Shown: positions 1 to 12,392, numbered from the stretch's first letter. The stretch is 64,000 bases of DNA from Puffinus mauretanicus (GCA_023333565.1 JAJKFH010000052.1:1860001-1924000); one strand, 5' to 3'. Notes: generated by a model not told the origin, from the sequence alone. A program made the numbers and translations.

Positions 1-639
1 CCATGCCGCTGCCGGTGACCCCCTCCGGTGAGCAGCACCGGCTGCGGGATGCCCCGGGGCAGGAGCCGCTCCACTGCAGAGCCAGGGCTTGAGCAAAGAG
101 CTTGCCCAAAACCCCGAGCACGTGGAAGTGCAAGTGCTGGTGCTGCTGAAATGGCTCCGGTGCAGCACGTTACAACCATTGAGCGCCAAAAAAGAGCAGA
201 AGAAAACAGTCCCAAGCATTTGATGCGAAGTGTGTAAACGTTACAGCAGACCCCAGATCTTAAGTTAACTGTAAAACCAGGTAAATTGACGAGAAACCTG
301 TTAGGAGATGACTAACGGGACAGAGTTTATTTACCTCTCTGTTTTATTTGCTTGTCTCAACGCAGGCGGTGAGCATCGCTTGTCAGAGCAGCTCAGAGCC
401 GGGCCATGGCCGGTGGGCACGGGGGGGCCGTGGGGTGGTCACCCCCTCCCCGCGGCCCTGGGGTGCTCGGCGCCCCTGGAGAAGGCCATCAGTAAGGTGG
501 AAGCTCTCCAACGGGCAGCAGAGGCACCTGAGTGCCCCTGGCCCGAAACCCTCGAGTGCTGTGCCGGGGGGCGGGTTGCAGACGAATGGGAACCGCATCC
601 CTCCCAAACTGTTTAACTAATGGAGGGAAACGTAGCACA

Positions 640-900
640 GCCTTTGTAAGGTCGACATTTGTTTGTTGTTAAGGATCTAATTAGAAACATGAGAGGGAGC
701 TGAATGGCTGCTTGCTCGGCTAATTAGCGACATGCACGAAGACCACTTTGAACTTCAAGGACACAAAGCTATTAGCGCTTACATCAAAAATGGATTAAAC
801 TTCTGTGCTTTTATAATGATTAAAGATGAGCCGCTCGAGAGGAAATCCTTTTGTAAGGCAGTGACAAGAGCTGGCTCCCTGATTGCAGCTTCTACAAGCG
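640..900. promoter_or_regulatory. Candidate conserved non-coding element in MSI2 intron
   Basis: This AT-rich block contains two homeodomain-type TAATTAG sites, a TCF/LEF-like CTTTGAA core and a TAATGATTAAAG stretch within about 200 bases. It stands out from the GC-rich flanks. Enhancer function is inference only; alignment to other birds or mammals would decide it. Confidence 0.25.
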
Positions 901-3900
901 AAGCTTTGTGTGGCCTCGGTGTAGCACTTGGCCCGGCGCGAGAGTGACACCGCTAACTTGCAATATGGAAAATGTGATTAGGCAATAAATATTGATCGTT
1001 CGCAAAAAATTACAGCCAAGCTGGAAAGTGCATTTATTTGTCCTGCTACGTAACTGCAGGACTTAGAAAAGCTGGCTTGAATACGTTGAATTTTGTGTCT
1101 TGTCTTCTGCAAATTGGTGCACATCAACAGCTTCCAGACATGGCTGATGTGTAACCGCAGTATTGAGCAGAAGCAGGTGCTGCTCAGTGCCGGCAGCATG
1201 CACGAGAGGGACGGCGGTGGGTTTTTAAAACACTTGCACCAGTTGAATTTTTAGCTTGCCCAAGCTTGTGGAAACCACACAGCTCTTGCTCTCTGCTCAT
1301 CTAAGGCAGCTTAGCAGTTGCTTTTTGTGTCCATGCCACCTGCTCAGCACCCGCGCTGGTGCTGGGGCAGAAGTCCTCGTGCCGCACCGCGGAGCGAGGA
1401 TGCTGGGGCCGCGTCAGGAACAGTTGCTGCAAGATCCCGATTGCCATTATCGCACCGATGTGTCCAGCTCGGTCCCTAACAGCTCGGGCTGCTGCGAGGT
1501 GCGGCTCTGAGGGGTGTGAATAATTGTCAGCGGCCCCGCGCAGGGGCTGGGTGCCGGCGGCAGCGAGGACGGGGCTGGGCAGCGCTCCCTCCCCGTGCTC
1601 TGCTCACTTCCAGCGGTAATTGCTGAGCCGGGAACCTGCTCACCTCCCACTGCTTTCTGTCGTTATCCCTGCGATATTTTGATGTGTGAAGCCGTTTCCG
1701 AAGGGGCTGCAGAGGCAGAACAACCTTTTAAAGTGTGGCTGCAGATAGAAAATAACGTACAAATAGTACCTTGTTACGGCAGATAGCTGCTCTCAGTGTC
1801 TCTTGGCTCATCGCCACTTATTTTACTGATGAGCCCGACAGTTGTTTTATTTTATTTTTTTCCCTGCAGGGCCAATATAGCTGCAGGGGAGGGACAACTG
1901 CCACCACTAACCCGGGGCTGCCTGGCTGCTCCCTGTTACAGAGCCATGTCAGGGGCAACAGGGAAGGCACAAAGCTCGCGGTTTGATTTTCCAGAGTCAG
2001 GACTGAACCGGCTGTCATAAGCAAAATATCTACGGCTCTTAATACTTGCAGAGGAGCTCTGTCTGCCACAGGCTTCTCGCTGAGAGGTGTTTGCTTTTCA
2101 AGTCTTCTTGAGAAGAGCCGGAGCGAAGTGCTGCGCCTTGCAGGTCCCTGCGAGAGATGTACTAAATGGCACCTCTAATTGTAACGCTGGGGTTATTTGT
2201 TTTTCTGGTTTGTCTCCCACTTTCTCTTTCAGCTAGTTGGGAGCTGTTTGTACATTGTTGCTTTCCAGAATATCTGTGGGTTTCCAGCTCATTATTTCTG
2301 AGACATTTTTGAGTTTGAGCATTGATCTGAATTTGAGGTGTGCCATGTGCTGTCTCAGACATAAAACAACACTGTATGTAAAAGTGCAGATACAAGAAAG
2401 TGATGCTTCTGATAGTTCAGCCTGACCACAAACGAACATGTTTGTGCCTCTAGCTGGAGCTATATGCGGTGATTGGTATAGAAAAAAAGAGCCTGAATGT
2501 GAGCATTTAATTCTCAGTGCTGTGCCTGTGTGCCCTTGCAACCAAGAACCAGAAGCACCGACGTCTTATTTCAGACTGGCATTAATTTGTACATCCAGTC
2601 TCGGGTAAATCACATCTTGTTGTTAGCATCTCTGAAAAGCAAGGTACAAGCTCCCATTAACTTCAGCCATGAATGCACAAAGAATTAGCTTTGGCCAAGC
2701 TATCTATAACACGGGTGCAGTGCTAGCTAATGATATTTATAAGGCTCTAAGCACTAATGGTGTAAGATTTGCATGCAGTGCTGAAGTTTACCCGCAGTCC
2801 ATACCGTGGCTGGTTATTTAAAGTATCAGCATCACACTGTGACTGCTGGTCTGTTAGTCATGCACGCTACGACGTGGCCATTAGTGCTCATGCTTCAGGA
2901 CACATGGGATCCCCAAGGAAGGGCGCGATCTTCCCTGCAGCAGTCACCGTGGTTTTACTGTAATGTCCTCTGCAGCATTTGTGCTGGGGTTGTTGCAAAG
3001 GCAGCACAGCAGGCTTGAATGCTTGGCTAACAGGTGATATTCCTTCCGTGAAAATCTTCTCTTAAAATCCAGCGGTAAATCCCAAGTGACTCAAATTAAA
3101 TGCTTCCAGACTGTGGTGTAGTTCCTTGTCCCAGCTGGGCTGCCTGGGACCCTGCTTTGCAGCTCCGCTGAAGCCATCGTGGGCAGAGGGATGGGCAGCA
3201 GCGTGTGCAGATAAATACCGTCTGCTTGCTGCTGCCGACGGGGCTGGGGTACCTGCTCTCCATCGGCTCACCCTGCCAGGCTGCTGCCAACGGCACCTCG
3301 CTGCCCTGTGCCCCCCACCCCTGCCCGTTTCCATCCCTGTCAGCGGCGTTCGATGCTATTGTATCATTTACTCCTTCGAGCTGGAAGATGATGTTTGCAG
3401 CATGCTATATGAATTTTTCATAAAGATAGAAAAACAGCCTAATCTTGTGAGCTTTGAGTCTTGGTAGTGGGTAATGGCTTTGATTTAAAGCATTTTGTCT
3501 TAATGATAGTTATATTGAAAATTTCCTGCTGCTTTCAAGCACGTGTAGTTATTATCATAAACATTGATGGTAGAAATGCCTGCCAAATTGTGCGTGGCTC
3601 TTTATGGTAGATGAGAGAGTCATCCAGAAATTAGAGCGCTGGATCAACAAGTTGTCAAGAAGCCCGTTTGTACAGAAAGCCACCCCGGGCCGGTGGGACA
3701 AGGGAGGAGCGAGGAGCACCTTGGAGGAAAGAAGTGCCGGAGATGACCGGCATTGGGTCTAGAAAATGCTCGGCGTGAGGTTAAAAGCGAATTTCCCATG
3801 AGAAGGAGCTGCTTTAGAAGAAGCGGAGGAGTACAGAGGGAAGGCAGTCCCTTTCTGGGCAGAGCGCTCAGCTGCTCTTCCCCAGCCACTCGTGCCGGTG

Positions 3901-6183
3901 GCCGTGCCGTGCGAGCCCTGCTGCCCGCCTGCGCCGGGCGTCTGCCTCTGGCCTGGCAGCCTCTTATTGCTCCGCTTGAAAAAATAAACCGTCGCTGTGT
4001 TCCCCGTGTGGCGTTCGATAACAGGATCTGCTTTCTGGGGAGCCCCTCCATCAAAAGGCAGCCTGTCTGTGGCTGGGTTCTGCCTCCAGAAGTAGCTGCG
4101 GAGCCGCTCGCCCGCGTGAATTGTTGCCCAGGGATAAGGAGCCCTCTCCGGGAGGTGCAGGCGGCGATCGAGTGTCGTTAGACGGGTCTCCGGGTGCGTT
4201 GGCTCAGTACTGACCGATGCACACTTTGGGGTGAGCGCATGCGGCCGTGGGGTCCGGCTTTACCTGCAGAGGTGTCTCCGCGGGGTGCAGGAGGGGGACG
4301 TGGGTGCCTGCGGATGGGGAGAAGCTGGGGCGGCTCCAGCCGTCTCCGTTCTGCTCTCAGCTGCTTTCTCAAGTGCAAAATGTATTTCTGGCGGGGCACT
4401 ATATCTCATCCTGAAGTATCCTGCCTCTTCTCAAAGAGGAAATCCAGTAAATCGTGGGGATTTCTTTCAAACTTGAGGGTTTTCTTGCCTGTGCACGGTG
4501 GCTAGGAAGGCAGCCATGGGTTTCTCTAACTGCATTTTGCACCATTCTTCACCTTTCTTTTGTTTTTTTACTTTTGAAATATTCATATTTGTTATGTGTT
4601 AAAAAAAAAGCAAAACCACAGTAGTTGACAGTGAAGAGACTGCTGTAGGAGCCGGTCCTCCCCCTGCAACGGTGTTTAAGTCTTTGGTTTTTGGTGCTGT
4701 AGGAGAGGGAAAAGTGTTGTCACTGACGGCTCCATGTGGGCTGGGTGCGGGGGACAGCGATCCCCGTGCAGTGCCTGTCTGACACCTCTGAACGTGTTTC
4801 GCCTGGTTTCTTGCCTTTGAAATACAACGTACTTTAGTGGTGCTTAAAAGCGTTGCTTTGTCGTCACATCTAATTTACTAGGCCCTAAGGGACTGATCAT
4901 CAGCCCGGCACCATGCAAGTTCTCCTTGTAGGACAGTAATGTCAAAACCCGCACATTTCTTCTCCCTATCCCTCCCTCTTTCCCTTCATCATTCATGGCT
5001 GAATTGAGTTTATTTGGGTGGGATTTCAGCATCCGACTTGTTGTGCTTTCCCAGCTGCCCTCTCCGCCTCCCCAGCAAGGCATTTGGATCCTCGTTAGTG
5101 TAATACGCCGTTCGCTAAGGCAAATGTCATAATGAATCCTGACTTAGAAATTTCTCAAGAGTTCATCGAAACAGAGTTTATCTTTCAATGGTGACCTTTC
5201 TTGTTGAAGGCGGATTAATGTATGAGCAGGGTCTGTGTTAACATGGCAGTTTGCAGGAGAAGGCACTTGATAAGCGAGCTCCAGCCAGCTCCGTCCCTGC
5301 TCCCAGCAGAGCATTTCCAAGCACCGAGCCTCCTGCCTCCGCGTGAGCCGGGGCTGCCAGCTGTGTGCCGGGCCCCAGGTCTCGGCTCCCTGGCGTAAAT
5401 CACTTCTTGTCTGAACGTTGCATTGAGAAGCATCTTACACACATGTTAAATGTGGATAAAGACGGCTCTGCTGAAGGACACCAAGATGAGTTAGTAATAA
5501 AATAGTCTTGCCCATTGAAGAGCTGTCTTGAGGTTATGGATGCATTTTAAAATTCTCTCCGTATTTATTTTAGCAGAAAGACTTTCAGTAGATTCTGCTT
5601 TGAGGAGACTCAGCTTGGGCAGAGGAGAGGGCGCAGTGAACGTGATGTGCATGGTTGCACCAAACACGTCCCTGAGACGAGACCCCGCATGCGGGCGCGT
5701 GCTGCAGCAGGGAAGTACCGCAAACCCTGGCTTCACCGTGTCCACGCAGGAATAGCGAAACCCGACTGCTGTAAATACTAAGCGCTGGCAATGGTTTGTG
5801 GCAAGGCACCGGGTCTAAGGTCCTTTTATCCATTTCCAGCCCTGTCAGCAATGGCATTTCTCTTCCCACCGCCTCTGGAAGATGGAGACAGCCCTGATGT
5901 TTGTCATGGCTCTCCCAGCCACCCCTTCAGACAAGGTCTGGCTCTTGCTGTGCCATCCGTGCACAGCAGATCCCAACTCCACCATCGCCAACACTTGGCA
6001 TTAAAGAAAAGCCTGTTCTGGGCTGCTTTATGAACCCACATTTGCTTCAGCATCTCATGCCCCATCTCACGTTCCCTCGTTGCTTTCCAGCGCTCCCCAA
6101 GCCACCATGGCGCTGGGTAGGGTAGAGCCCGAGGCTTCCCAAAGCCTGTCCCTCTGGCCTGCAGGCAAATGTTCATTTACTGA

Positions 6184-6822
6184 TCAAAACTTACTCGGCT
6201 TGGAGCCTTTTCCGTAAGAAATACCACAGCAAATCCAAAGTGAAGCAAACTCTACATTAAACTTCCTTGTTCCCATCACTGCCACATCTCTTAGCTGCCA
6301 TCTCTTGATCTCCATAGGCATAGGAGGGAGCTCCTGTAACCCAGAGGAGGGGAGATAGTTGGGGCTGAAGAGGATAAAAGTTGGTTTGGTGTCACTTACA
6401 GACATATCTAACCTTTTCCACACCTCTCCTGACCTTGATCTATCACAGGGCTTCCTGGTGACACTTGGGATTGTAAATTGTGTGCAGAGGAAACCCTTGA
6501 GTTGGAGGCACTTAGCTGCAGTCTCAGAGCTGTGAAAACGCCTGGTGCAGGATGGTTTCTTGTGCAATTGGTTGGTAAATTGGACCTGAACCTTTCCGAG
6601 CATGTTGGAAATGGGCACTTTGACTCCCAGGACTTCCTGAGTGCTGGCAGTCCTTGGAATGGGGGGAGATGCCCCTGCCAACCCCCAGGCAATGCTGAAT
6701 CGGTCAGCCAGGTCCTCCTGGCAAATCAAAGTCAGGAGATACTTGGTCAGCTCAGCCAGTACCTCTGCTGGGACCAGGCAACAGGTCGGGCTTTGCTCCT
6801 GGTCTCCATTGACTGGCATCAA
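6184..6822 (-). other. Unexplained 212-codon open frame inside MSI2 intron
   Basis: A minus-strand frame runs from 6822 to 6184 without a stop, in sequence of roughly average GC. That is more unusual than the long frames in the GC-rich parts of the window. The translation is mixed in composition: an early Leu-rich stretch (VLAELTKYLLTLICQEDLAD), then basic and Ser/Pro-rich parts. I recognise no domain, signal peptide or clear transmembrane segment. A second frame on the + strand (6478-6864) is also open, which argues that the block may be an old repeat or retroelement remnant rather than a gene. No promoter, splice context or poly(A) signal was found for it. No function is assigned. Confidence 0.2.
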
Positions 6823-9379
6823 GGCATGGGCAGTGGTTCCCTCCCCTCTCCTGGGACAGCATAATCCCCTGCCGGTTTTTTGGTAACATGCTTCCGAAGT
6901 TCTGCCCGTAATTATTTCCTGTTCTGACCGCGGGGTGTCGGTGGCCGGGGGAAAGTTTCAGATTCCTTCCAGCCTGCAAGGCGTTAATCTTAGTGCTCTC
7001 TGATTCCTGCAGCTCACAGCAGCCGTGGACAGCTTCTGCTTCCTCCGGCGACTGAGCTGATGTCGGGAACTTTGTCATGAAGATACATGTCTCCAAGGAG
7101 TCTTAATTTTTCTTTGAGGACTGAAACAGTATTCAGAGTCTGGAGGATTTTGGGGTTTTCTTTCTGCTTCATTTTAATCTCAGATTATTCCAGGTTTGTG
7201 TAAAACAAGTTTTGTTTCTGGGTATTTCTTACCAGAACGCATCACATTTTGCATGTTGGGAAAGTTGTCCAAGGTCCCTTTGCTGTTGTTTCAAAGCGAT
7301 GGTAAAAGTGCCTCTGCCTCCAGGGGAGCTTATATGCAGCTATTGTAGGAAGACAAATATTTAGCAACTCACCATGGCTGAGTGAACCGTTCAAATGCGG
7401 CTTTCTGAGGCGTGCTTAGCCTCCTGGTAATTATGAGAGCTTTTCTATTTCATTTCTTGGGTCTGGAGCAAAGTGTCATCTCTGCAAAAGCTTCCAGCCC
7501 TTTCTATACCGTTGTCCAGGCAGCTGTTGAGCAGGCGGTGCGGGGCCATGCCGGGCATCCCCAGCCTCCGCGCGGCAGTTCCCGGGCGATGGAGCGGCAG
7601 GCGTGCCCGATTTTCCGCAGGCACTCCTGTGAGTGTGGAGTATTCCACTGATGTTCTGTGGATAGAAAATTACCTTTTTCTTACATGACATACCCGCAAT
7701 CAGAAGGACGTTTGAATAACCAGCTGCCACTCTTTCTGCGTGCGTGAAAGCGGTGTTTCCAGTCTTCTGAGAGGTGTAAATGACAGCGGCGGGGTGGGGT
7801 GTTTGGGGAGAGAGAGCGTCGCTCCATGGCTCCTCGGCCTCCGGTTGCTGTTCTCTTTGCAAGGTTTCAGGACACGGCAAAGCACGGCCCTTGTCACCTC
7901 TGCATGGTTTGAGGTTGCGCGTTAATGACGCAGAACTGGCTCCGGATGCCACGGTGTCTGTCTGTCTGTCTGTCCCGTTAGCCACGGCATGGCCGCGGCT
8001 CATCAGCACGTGGCACCTGCTGCTCCTCCCCGCGGTGGATGCGGCGGTGGGCGGCTCTGGGCACCGCGTGGGCAGTTGCTGGGGGCCGAGGCCGGTCCCT
8101 GTGCCTGGCCCTGAGGCGGTGGCGGTGCGATGGGCTTTCCTGGCGCTGCCGCGGGGTTCGCGGGAGTATTTTACTAACAGGATCCCCCTTGCCTGGCCGC
8201 GTCCCTCTGCCGCGCCCCTGCCTTTGCTCAGACGGGCCAACTGGGTTTTCTGTGTGACTTGGCAGTAAAACTCGCATCCGTTTTATTGAACCAGAAGGAA
8301 GAAAAGGGAAAAAAAGTGCTAACTTATAGTAAGAAAGGGCTTTTGAACATCTCAGCTGGATATTTTTCTTCATGAGTGAGAAAGCCAAATGTTATCTTGA
8401 CATTTAATCTTTAATAATAAAAAGGCGCTTTCTTTGCCAGTGAATTCCAAAATCTGTTTACTCGCTCATGCCTTATTTCTTTTAACTTGCTAGCTTAGAT
8501 GTCCTACTTACTTCCCCCTGCTACCAGTTCAGAGCTGCATTAAATCATCTATTTTGTAAAATTTACTTTCCTGTCATTGCAGAGCCGACAGCTGCCGGGT
8601 TGACTTTTTTTGGACTAGTTAATTAATTCATTTGGAAACTGGGGACCTCTCGGGAGGGCGGTGCAGGGGGAAGGGGCCAGGGCAGGAGAGGTGGTGGCCC
8701 AGCAGCAAACCCGGGCAGAGCCCAGCGCAGCCACGTGAGGCGCTGCCGAAGCCCTCCCTTGGGCTGCCCTTGGCGGGAGAGCAGGGCTTCCTCCCGGGCT
8801 GGTTTCCACCCCCGGTGAAACCCTGCAGTCGGTCAGCGCGGCTCTCACCTGCGGGCTGGCGGCAGAGGGTTATTGCAGGCTATCAAATTTTATAAACCCT
8901 TTTTAGTGCTTAATAAAGATGCGCGGGAAGTTACAGCCGGAGGAAAAGGCTGCCGAAATCTTGGCGCAGCCTGGAACGCGGAGGTGAGGGGATCTGCCGC
9001 GGGTCGGGTGCCCGGTTGTACCGATTCCTGCAGCGCCCGGCTGGGGCTCCCGGCTGGGTGCCTCCCGGGAAGGCTGCGGTGTTCGTCACCGCCGCCGGAC
9101 TTGTCCCGTCCCCAGGCGCGTTTGCCACAGCGTGCTCAGCCTGTAAGCGGCAGGCGCAAGGCCAGCCCTTAGCCCTTCGCCGTGGGTGTCTCGGCGCTGC
9201 CGGCACCTGCACGCGGCGGGGCTGCGGTGAGACGCTAGTTGGGCATGACGGTGCGGGCAGGCACGTCTCCGTGTGCTCCCGAAGACCTTGCGAGTACCAC
9301 TCAGGTGTAGCTCCAGCTTCCCGCAAGCCATTTCCATCCAGCTCCTCCTAGTCCGCTGACTTTTGTTTTGCATTGAAAC

Positions 9380-10334
9380 CTCTTACTCATAAATTTTGCA
9401 TCCAAGAGCAACTGTGAGAAATGCAGAAGCCTGATCATCTAACATGCTTTAATATCTAAATTTATTCTTTAGTACCATTCTTATTTACATTGTTTTTCTG
9501 TCTCAAAAAAAATATAAAGGGAGGAAAAAAATAAAATTTTCCTTTACTTCCACATTAGGAGGTGAGTTGTCATACACCCTCTGGAATTCTTTTTTGCTTT
9601 TGATCTTTATTTATTTGTTTAATTTTGGTTGATGTCCCAAGCATGGTTTTGGAGACGAAGGTAGGTCTTCGCTCTCCAAATCAAAAGGAAAAAAAATAAA
9701 TAAAACAACACTCTCCTTGGTCATATTAAAAAAAAAATTCCAAACTGTTCCATTCCATACCATTTAAAGAAAAAAAAAAAAATCATCTATTGAACTATTT
9801 CTACAGCTTACTGATTTAAAAGGGCGGGTTTTTTTCAAAAGTATCGAATGGATCCAAAAACGATTTTACTAGACGCGATTGAAGTTATTTGCTGTCAACA
9901 TTTTAATATCAATATTACCACAATGTGTAGTCTCAAACTAGTTCCTTTGTAGTTTGCATGGGATGTGAATGCTGTCTCGGCGTGCCCAGACCTAGAGAAC
10001 TTGTTACTACTGCATGAGCATCAAGTCAGATGTTGAAAAATATCTATTATATTTTGTGATAATTTGGTGAAAATGAGCACCTCCAGTCTCTGGTTGCAGT
10101 AGTGTGTTGAATGATTGTTCTTTTTTTTTTATATATATCCATATCTATATTTTTGGAGCTCTAAGCTTCGTAGTAGTACGGGCTGACTCTTATCCAGTAC
10201 TTGCTCTCCTATCGCATGGCCTTGGTTAAGTGTTAGAAGTTGGGCCTAGGCTGTTTATTCTGGTGTTTGGCTTTGTAATAACGGTGCATGCCCGGCGTCT
10301 GGCCTCATACCCAGCTTTATTCTCTGCACACCAG
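9380..10334. other. AT-rich 3' end of MSI2 intron
   Basis: This stretch of about 950 bases is strongly AT-rich, with poly(A) and poly(T) runs (for example 9,728-9,738, 9,770-9,781 and 10,121-10,140 followed by an ATATAT run). It contrasts with the CpG-rich DNA just upstream and leads into the pyrimidine-containing acceptor at 10333-10334. No exon is seen. Conservation of the exon-flanking intron is plausible but untested. Confidence 0.4.
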
Positions 10335-10543
10335 TCTTGAATAGCTACAGTGCTCAACCGAATTTTGGCGCACCCGCTTCCCCGGCAGGCTCCAACCCAG
10401 CCCGACCCGGAGGCTTCCCCGGGGCCAACAGCCCAGGGCCCGTCGCGGACCTCTACGGCACGGCCAGCCAGGACTCCGGCGTGGGTAACTACATAAGCGC
10501 CGCCAGCCCGCAGCCGGGCTCCGGCTTCGGCCACGGGATCGCC
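10335..10543 (+). CDS. MSI2: MSI2 penultimate coding exon (C-terminal region)
   Basis: This exon encodes part of the C-terminal region of Musashi-2, an RNA-binding translational regulator of stem and progenitor cells that binds UAG-containing sites in mRNA 3' UTRs. The first two bases (TC) complete a codon begun in the previous exon. They are followed by 69 codons, starting [18 protein letters not shown] and ending [20 protein letters not shown], which match my recollection of vertebrate MSI2 almost residue for residue. One difference is YGTASQDSG where mammals have YGPASQDSG. The exon lies between a CACACCAG acceptor (AG at 10333-10334) and a consensus GTAAGTACC donor at 10544, and ends on a codon boundary. 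The region is Gly/Pro/Ser/Ala-rich and probably disordered. The RRMs are upstream of the window. Confidence 0.96.
10386..10388 (+). promoter_or_regulatory. MSI2: Alternative (internal) MSI2 3' splice site
   Basis: Inside the exon, a pyrimidine-rich CGCTTCCCCGGCAG ends at 10388. Using it would start the exon at 10389 and drop exactly 54 bases (18 codons, [18 protein letters not shown]) while keeping the frame: the preceding exon's last base G plus GC gives Gly before SNPARPGG. This agrees with my recollection of mammalian isoforms of 346 residues (mouse) and 328 residues (human), which differ by these 18 residues. The site is seen directly; its use in this species is inferred. Confidence 0.75.
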
Positions 10544-12314
10544 GTAAGTACCGCGCGCGCCGGCGCCGGGGCCGCCGCCCCTCTTTCTCGGTCGAGGGGG
10601 GGTTCATTGTTTAATGACGTGGGGGGGGGTGTTGGGTTGTTCGTTAATTACGACCTGACGGCGAGCGTAGCGCCTTGCTGCCGTAGCCTGCTAGAGCTGT
10701 GCCCGACCGCTGGAGCTGCCACGGGCTGCCCGGCGTGCCGCTCCAGGTGCCAACTCGGCTGGAAACGCTTGTCTGCTGCCTTCTGCGGTCCAGACTTGAC
10801 ACGTTTCAAAAGGAGATATTTAATAATTACGGGCTTCAAAGTTTCTCCTTATCTATACGGGCTTTATATCAGCCCAGCCACCCGTCCCGGCTGATGCGCC
10901 CATTTGCAGACAATGCAGCAGTCCCTGCTCCAGCCTAAACGAGGAAAAAGCGGCTCGTTAATTGAGCCGGTGGGACCCCAGGGTTGCCCACAGCCACCCG
11001 GGTGAGGGGACGGCCGTCCCACCGCTGGCCACGGGGCTGTCCCGCTGCCCGCCGCCCGTCCCTGCAGCTGCAGCATCCCTGTGGAGCGGGGGTGGACGCT
11101 GGCGCTTCCTGACCCCCTGGGTCACTTCCAGCCGGGTACGACATCGCTAACAGTCCCTAAAAGCTGCAGGTTACAAGTAAGTCGCTTCTGGTTTGTTGTC
11201 AAGTCATTGGAAAAGTAATTCTTTAATGCCGCGTGGGTCTGCAAGCTCACTAATGACGGGCAACGGAGATTTGCTTAACAAAGCTGCATGCTGTTTTTCA
11301 GATCGCACTGTTTTACCTGTGTGTTAGCATGAATGTGGTTGGACCTCTTTGGGGGCTGTCAGTCTCCCCAACAGAAAAACTGCAACTGAAGTTGTTTCCC
11401 TTTTCTTTGTCAAACAATTTGATTTTTTTTCCTCTTGCCTGGTAAACGTCAGAGTACAGAGGGCTCCCCCAAGACCCCTCAAACTGAGTGGAGAATTTCA
11501 CTCTGTGCCCAAATTGGATGAGTGGGGGGAGCGGGAGCGTAGTGCAGACAAAGTTCCTGAAATTGTGTTACTTTTATTGCATAAGCAACCAAGCAGGTAC
11601 CCAAAAAGACAAAAAAACCCTGCTGCCTCTGTTTGTGCCCTCGAGCTCAATTCCCGTCCTGGTCCTGCCCCTCCCGTGGTCACGCCAGGGACTTGACAAC
11701 CCCTTTGGATCAATTCTGGTTCCAAACACGGAGTATTACTGCTCTGCTAAGAGCTACCTCAATTTAAACTGCCATTCGCACCTCTTACAACACCTCTTAT
11801 TTCCATTTTTCACCTAAAGAAAAAGACCTGTTTGTTCTTGAAAACTTGGGCACTTCAGCCTCAGCAACGTCCCGACTTTTCAAGTTACAGGGTACGAGGT
11901 ACGAGCCTGGGTAGCCGGATTTGTCTGCACTAACACTTCTCCAAAGAACGATTTTGTATTTGCCTTGCAGATTGGCAGCCTCTTAATTTCCCCCAATAAC
12001 TGCAAAGAGTCCCGTAGCCTTTTTTACACATATATTTATTTAACACCGTCCATTTACTAACTCTGGTTTAAAAATAAAGAAGGGAGACCCCAAAGCTTAT
12101 TTTTGCAACCGGGGGAATGAGAAGATTATGGTCTTGGAAAGGTAACCGCAGGGTTCAGCACACCGAGTCCTTGGTGACCAGAACAGCTCTCGCAAATACC
12201 TATTCATGCTGGCAACACAGTCTTTCAAGTCCTTTGATAATTTCTTGCCAAAATTAATAATCATCTGTTCCCATGTATAGAGCACTGATGAACTTAACAA
12301 TTGTACAATTTTAG
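10544..12314 (+). other. MSI2: MSI2 intron between last two coding exons
   Basis: This intron is 1,771 bases long, with a strong donor GTAAGTACC at 10544 and the acceptor ACAATTTTAG ending at 12314. The 5' third is GC- and CpG-rich and continues the exon's composition to about 11,130; the rest is AT-rich. A CTACCTCA 8-mer occurs near 11,754 but is intronic and so unlikely to be a let-7 target. No further exon or mobile element is recognised. Confidence 0.9.
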
Positions 12315-12356
12315 GGACCTTTGATTGCAACGGCTTTTACAAATGGATACCATTGA
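12315..12356 (+). CDS. MSI2: MSI2 last coding segment and stop codon
   Basis: Fourteen codons directly follow the acceptor AG at 12313-12314. They encode GPLIATAFTNGYH and then TGA at 12354-12356. This is the invariant C-terminus of vertebrate Musashi proteins and joins in phase to the exon ending at 10543 (GHGIA|GPLIATAFTNGYH). If total length equals the 346-residue mouse form, these are residues 334-346. Identity is secure because both sequence and splice phase fit. Confidence 0.97.
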   Translation, partial: GPLIATAFTNGYH

Positions 12357-12392
12357 AACGTTACACATGGTTGGTTGCCATCTCACTTGGAG
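12357..12392 (+). other. MSI2: MSI2 3' UTR, short segment before a UTR intron
   Basis: Thirty-six untranslated bases follow the stop and end at a candidate donor GGAG|GTATTA (GT at 12393-12394). The sequence beyond is intron-like up to a very strong acceptor at 14697. The exon would be 78 bases long in total. Its stop lies 36 bases from the junction, less than the 50-55 bases usually needed to trigger nonsense-mediated decay. The donor is moderate (poor at +4 and +5), so an uninterrupted UTR from 12357 is the alternative. Confidence 0.65.

Larger units (their letters stand above)
1..10334 (+). other. MSI2: MSI2 intron (3' part)
   Basis: This is non-coding sequence upstream of the first recognisable MSI2 exon; I found no other Musashi coding exon in it. 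The RNA-recognition motifs and the Ala-rich segment that normally precede the exon at 10335 are absent, so their exons must lie before the window. The intron alternates between GC-rich, CpG-containing stretches (about 7,980-8,260 and 8,640-9,330) and AT-rich stretches (about 640-900, 2,120-2,770, 8,390-8,640 and 9,380-10,330). The last AT-rich stretch leads into the acceptor. A (TCTG)n tract of about five units lies near 7,953-7,975. That all of it is intron is inferred from MSI2 gene structure. Confidence 0.75.

Noticed and set aside
340..380. Pyrimidine tract plus CAACGCAG resembling an acceptor for another MSI2 exon
   Set aside because: The following sequence does not encode any known Musashi segment and has no matching donor in phase.
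7476..8240. 254-codon minus frame in the MSI2 intron
   Set aside because: Lies over a CpG-rich patch; Arg/Ala/Gly/Pro-rich with the opposite strand also open.
11754..11761. CTACCTCA, a let-7 8-mer site
   Set aside because: It lies in an MSI2 intron, not in mature mRNA.
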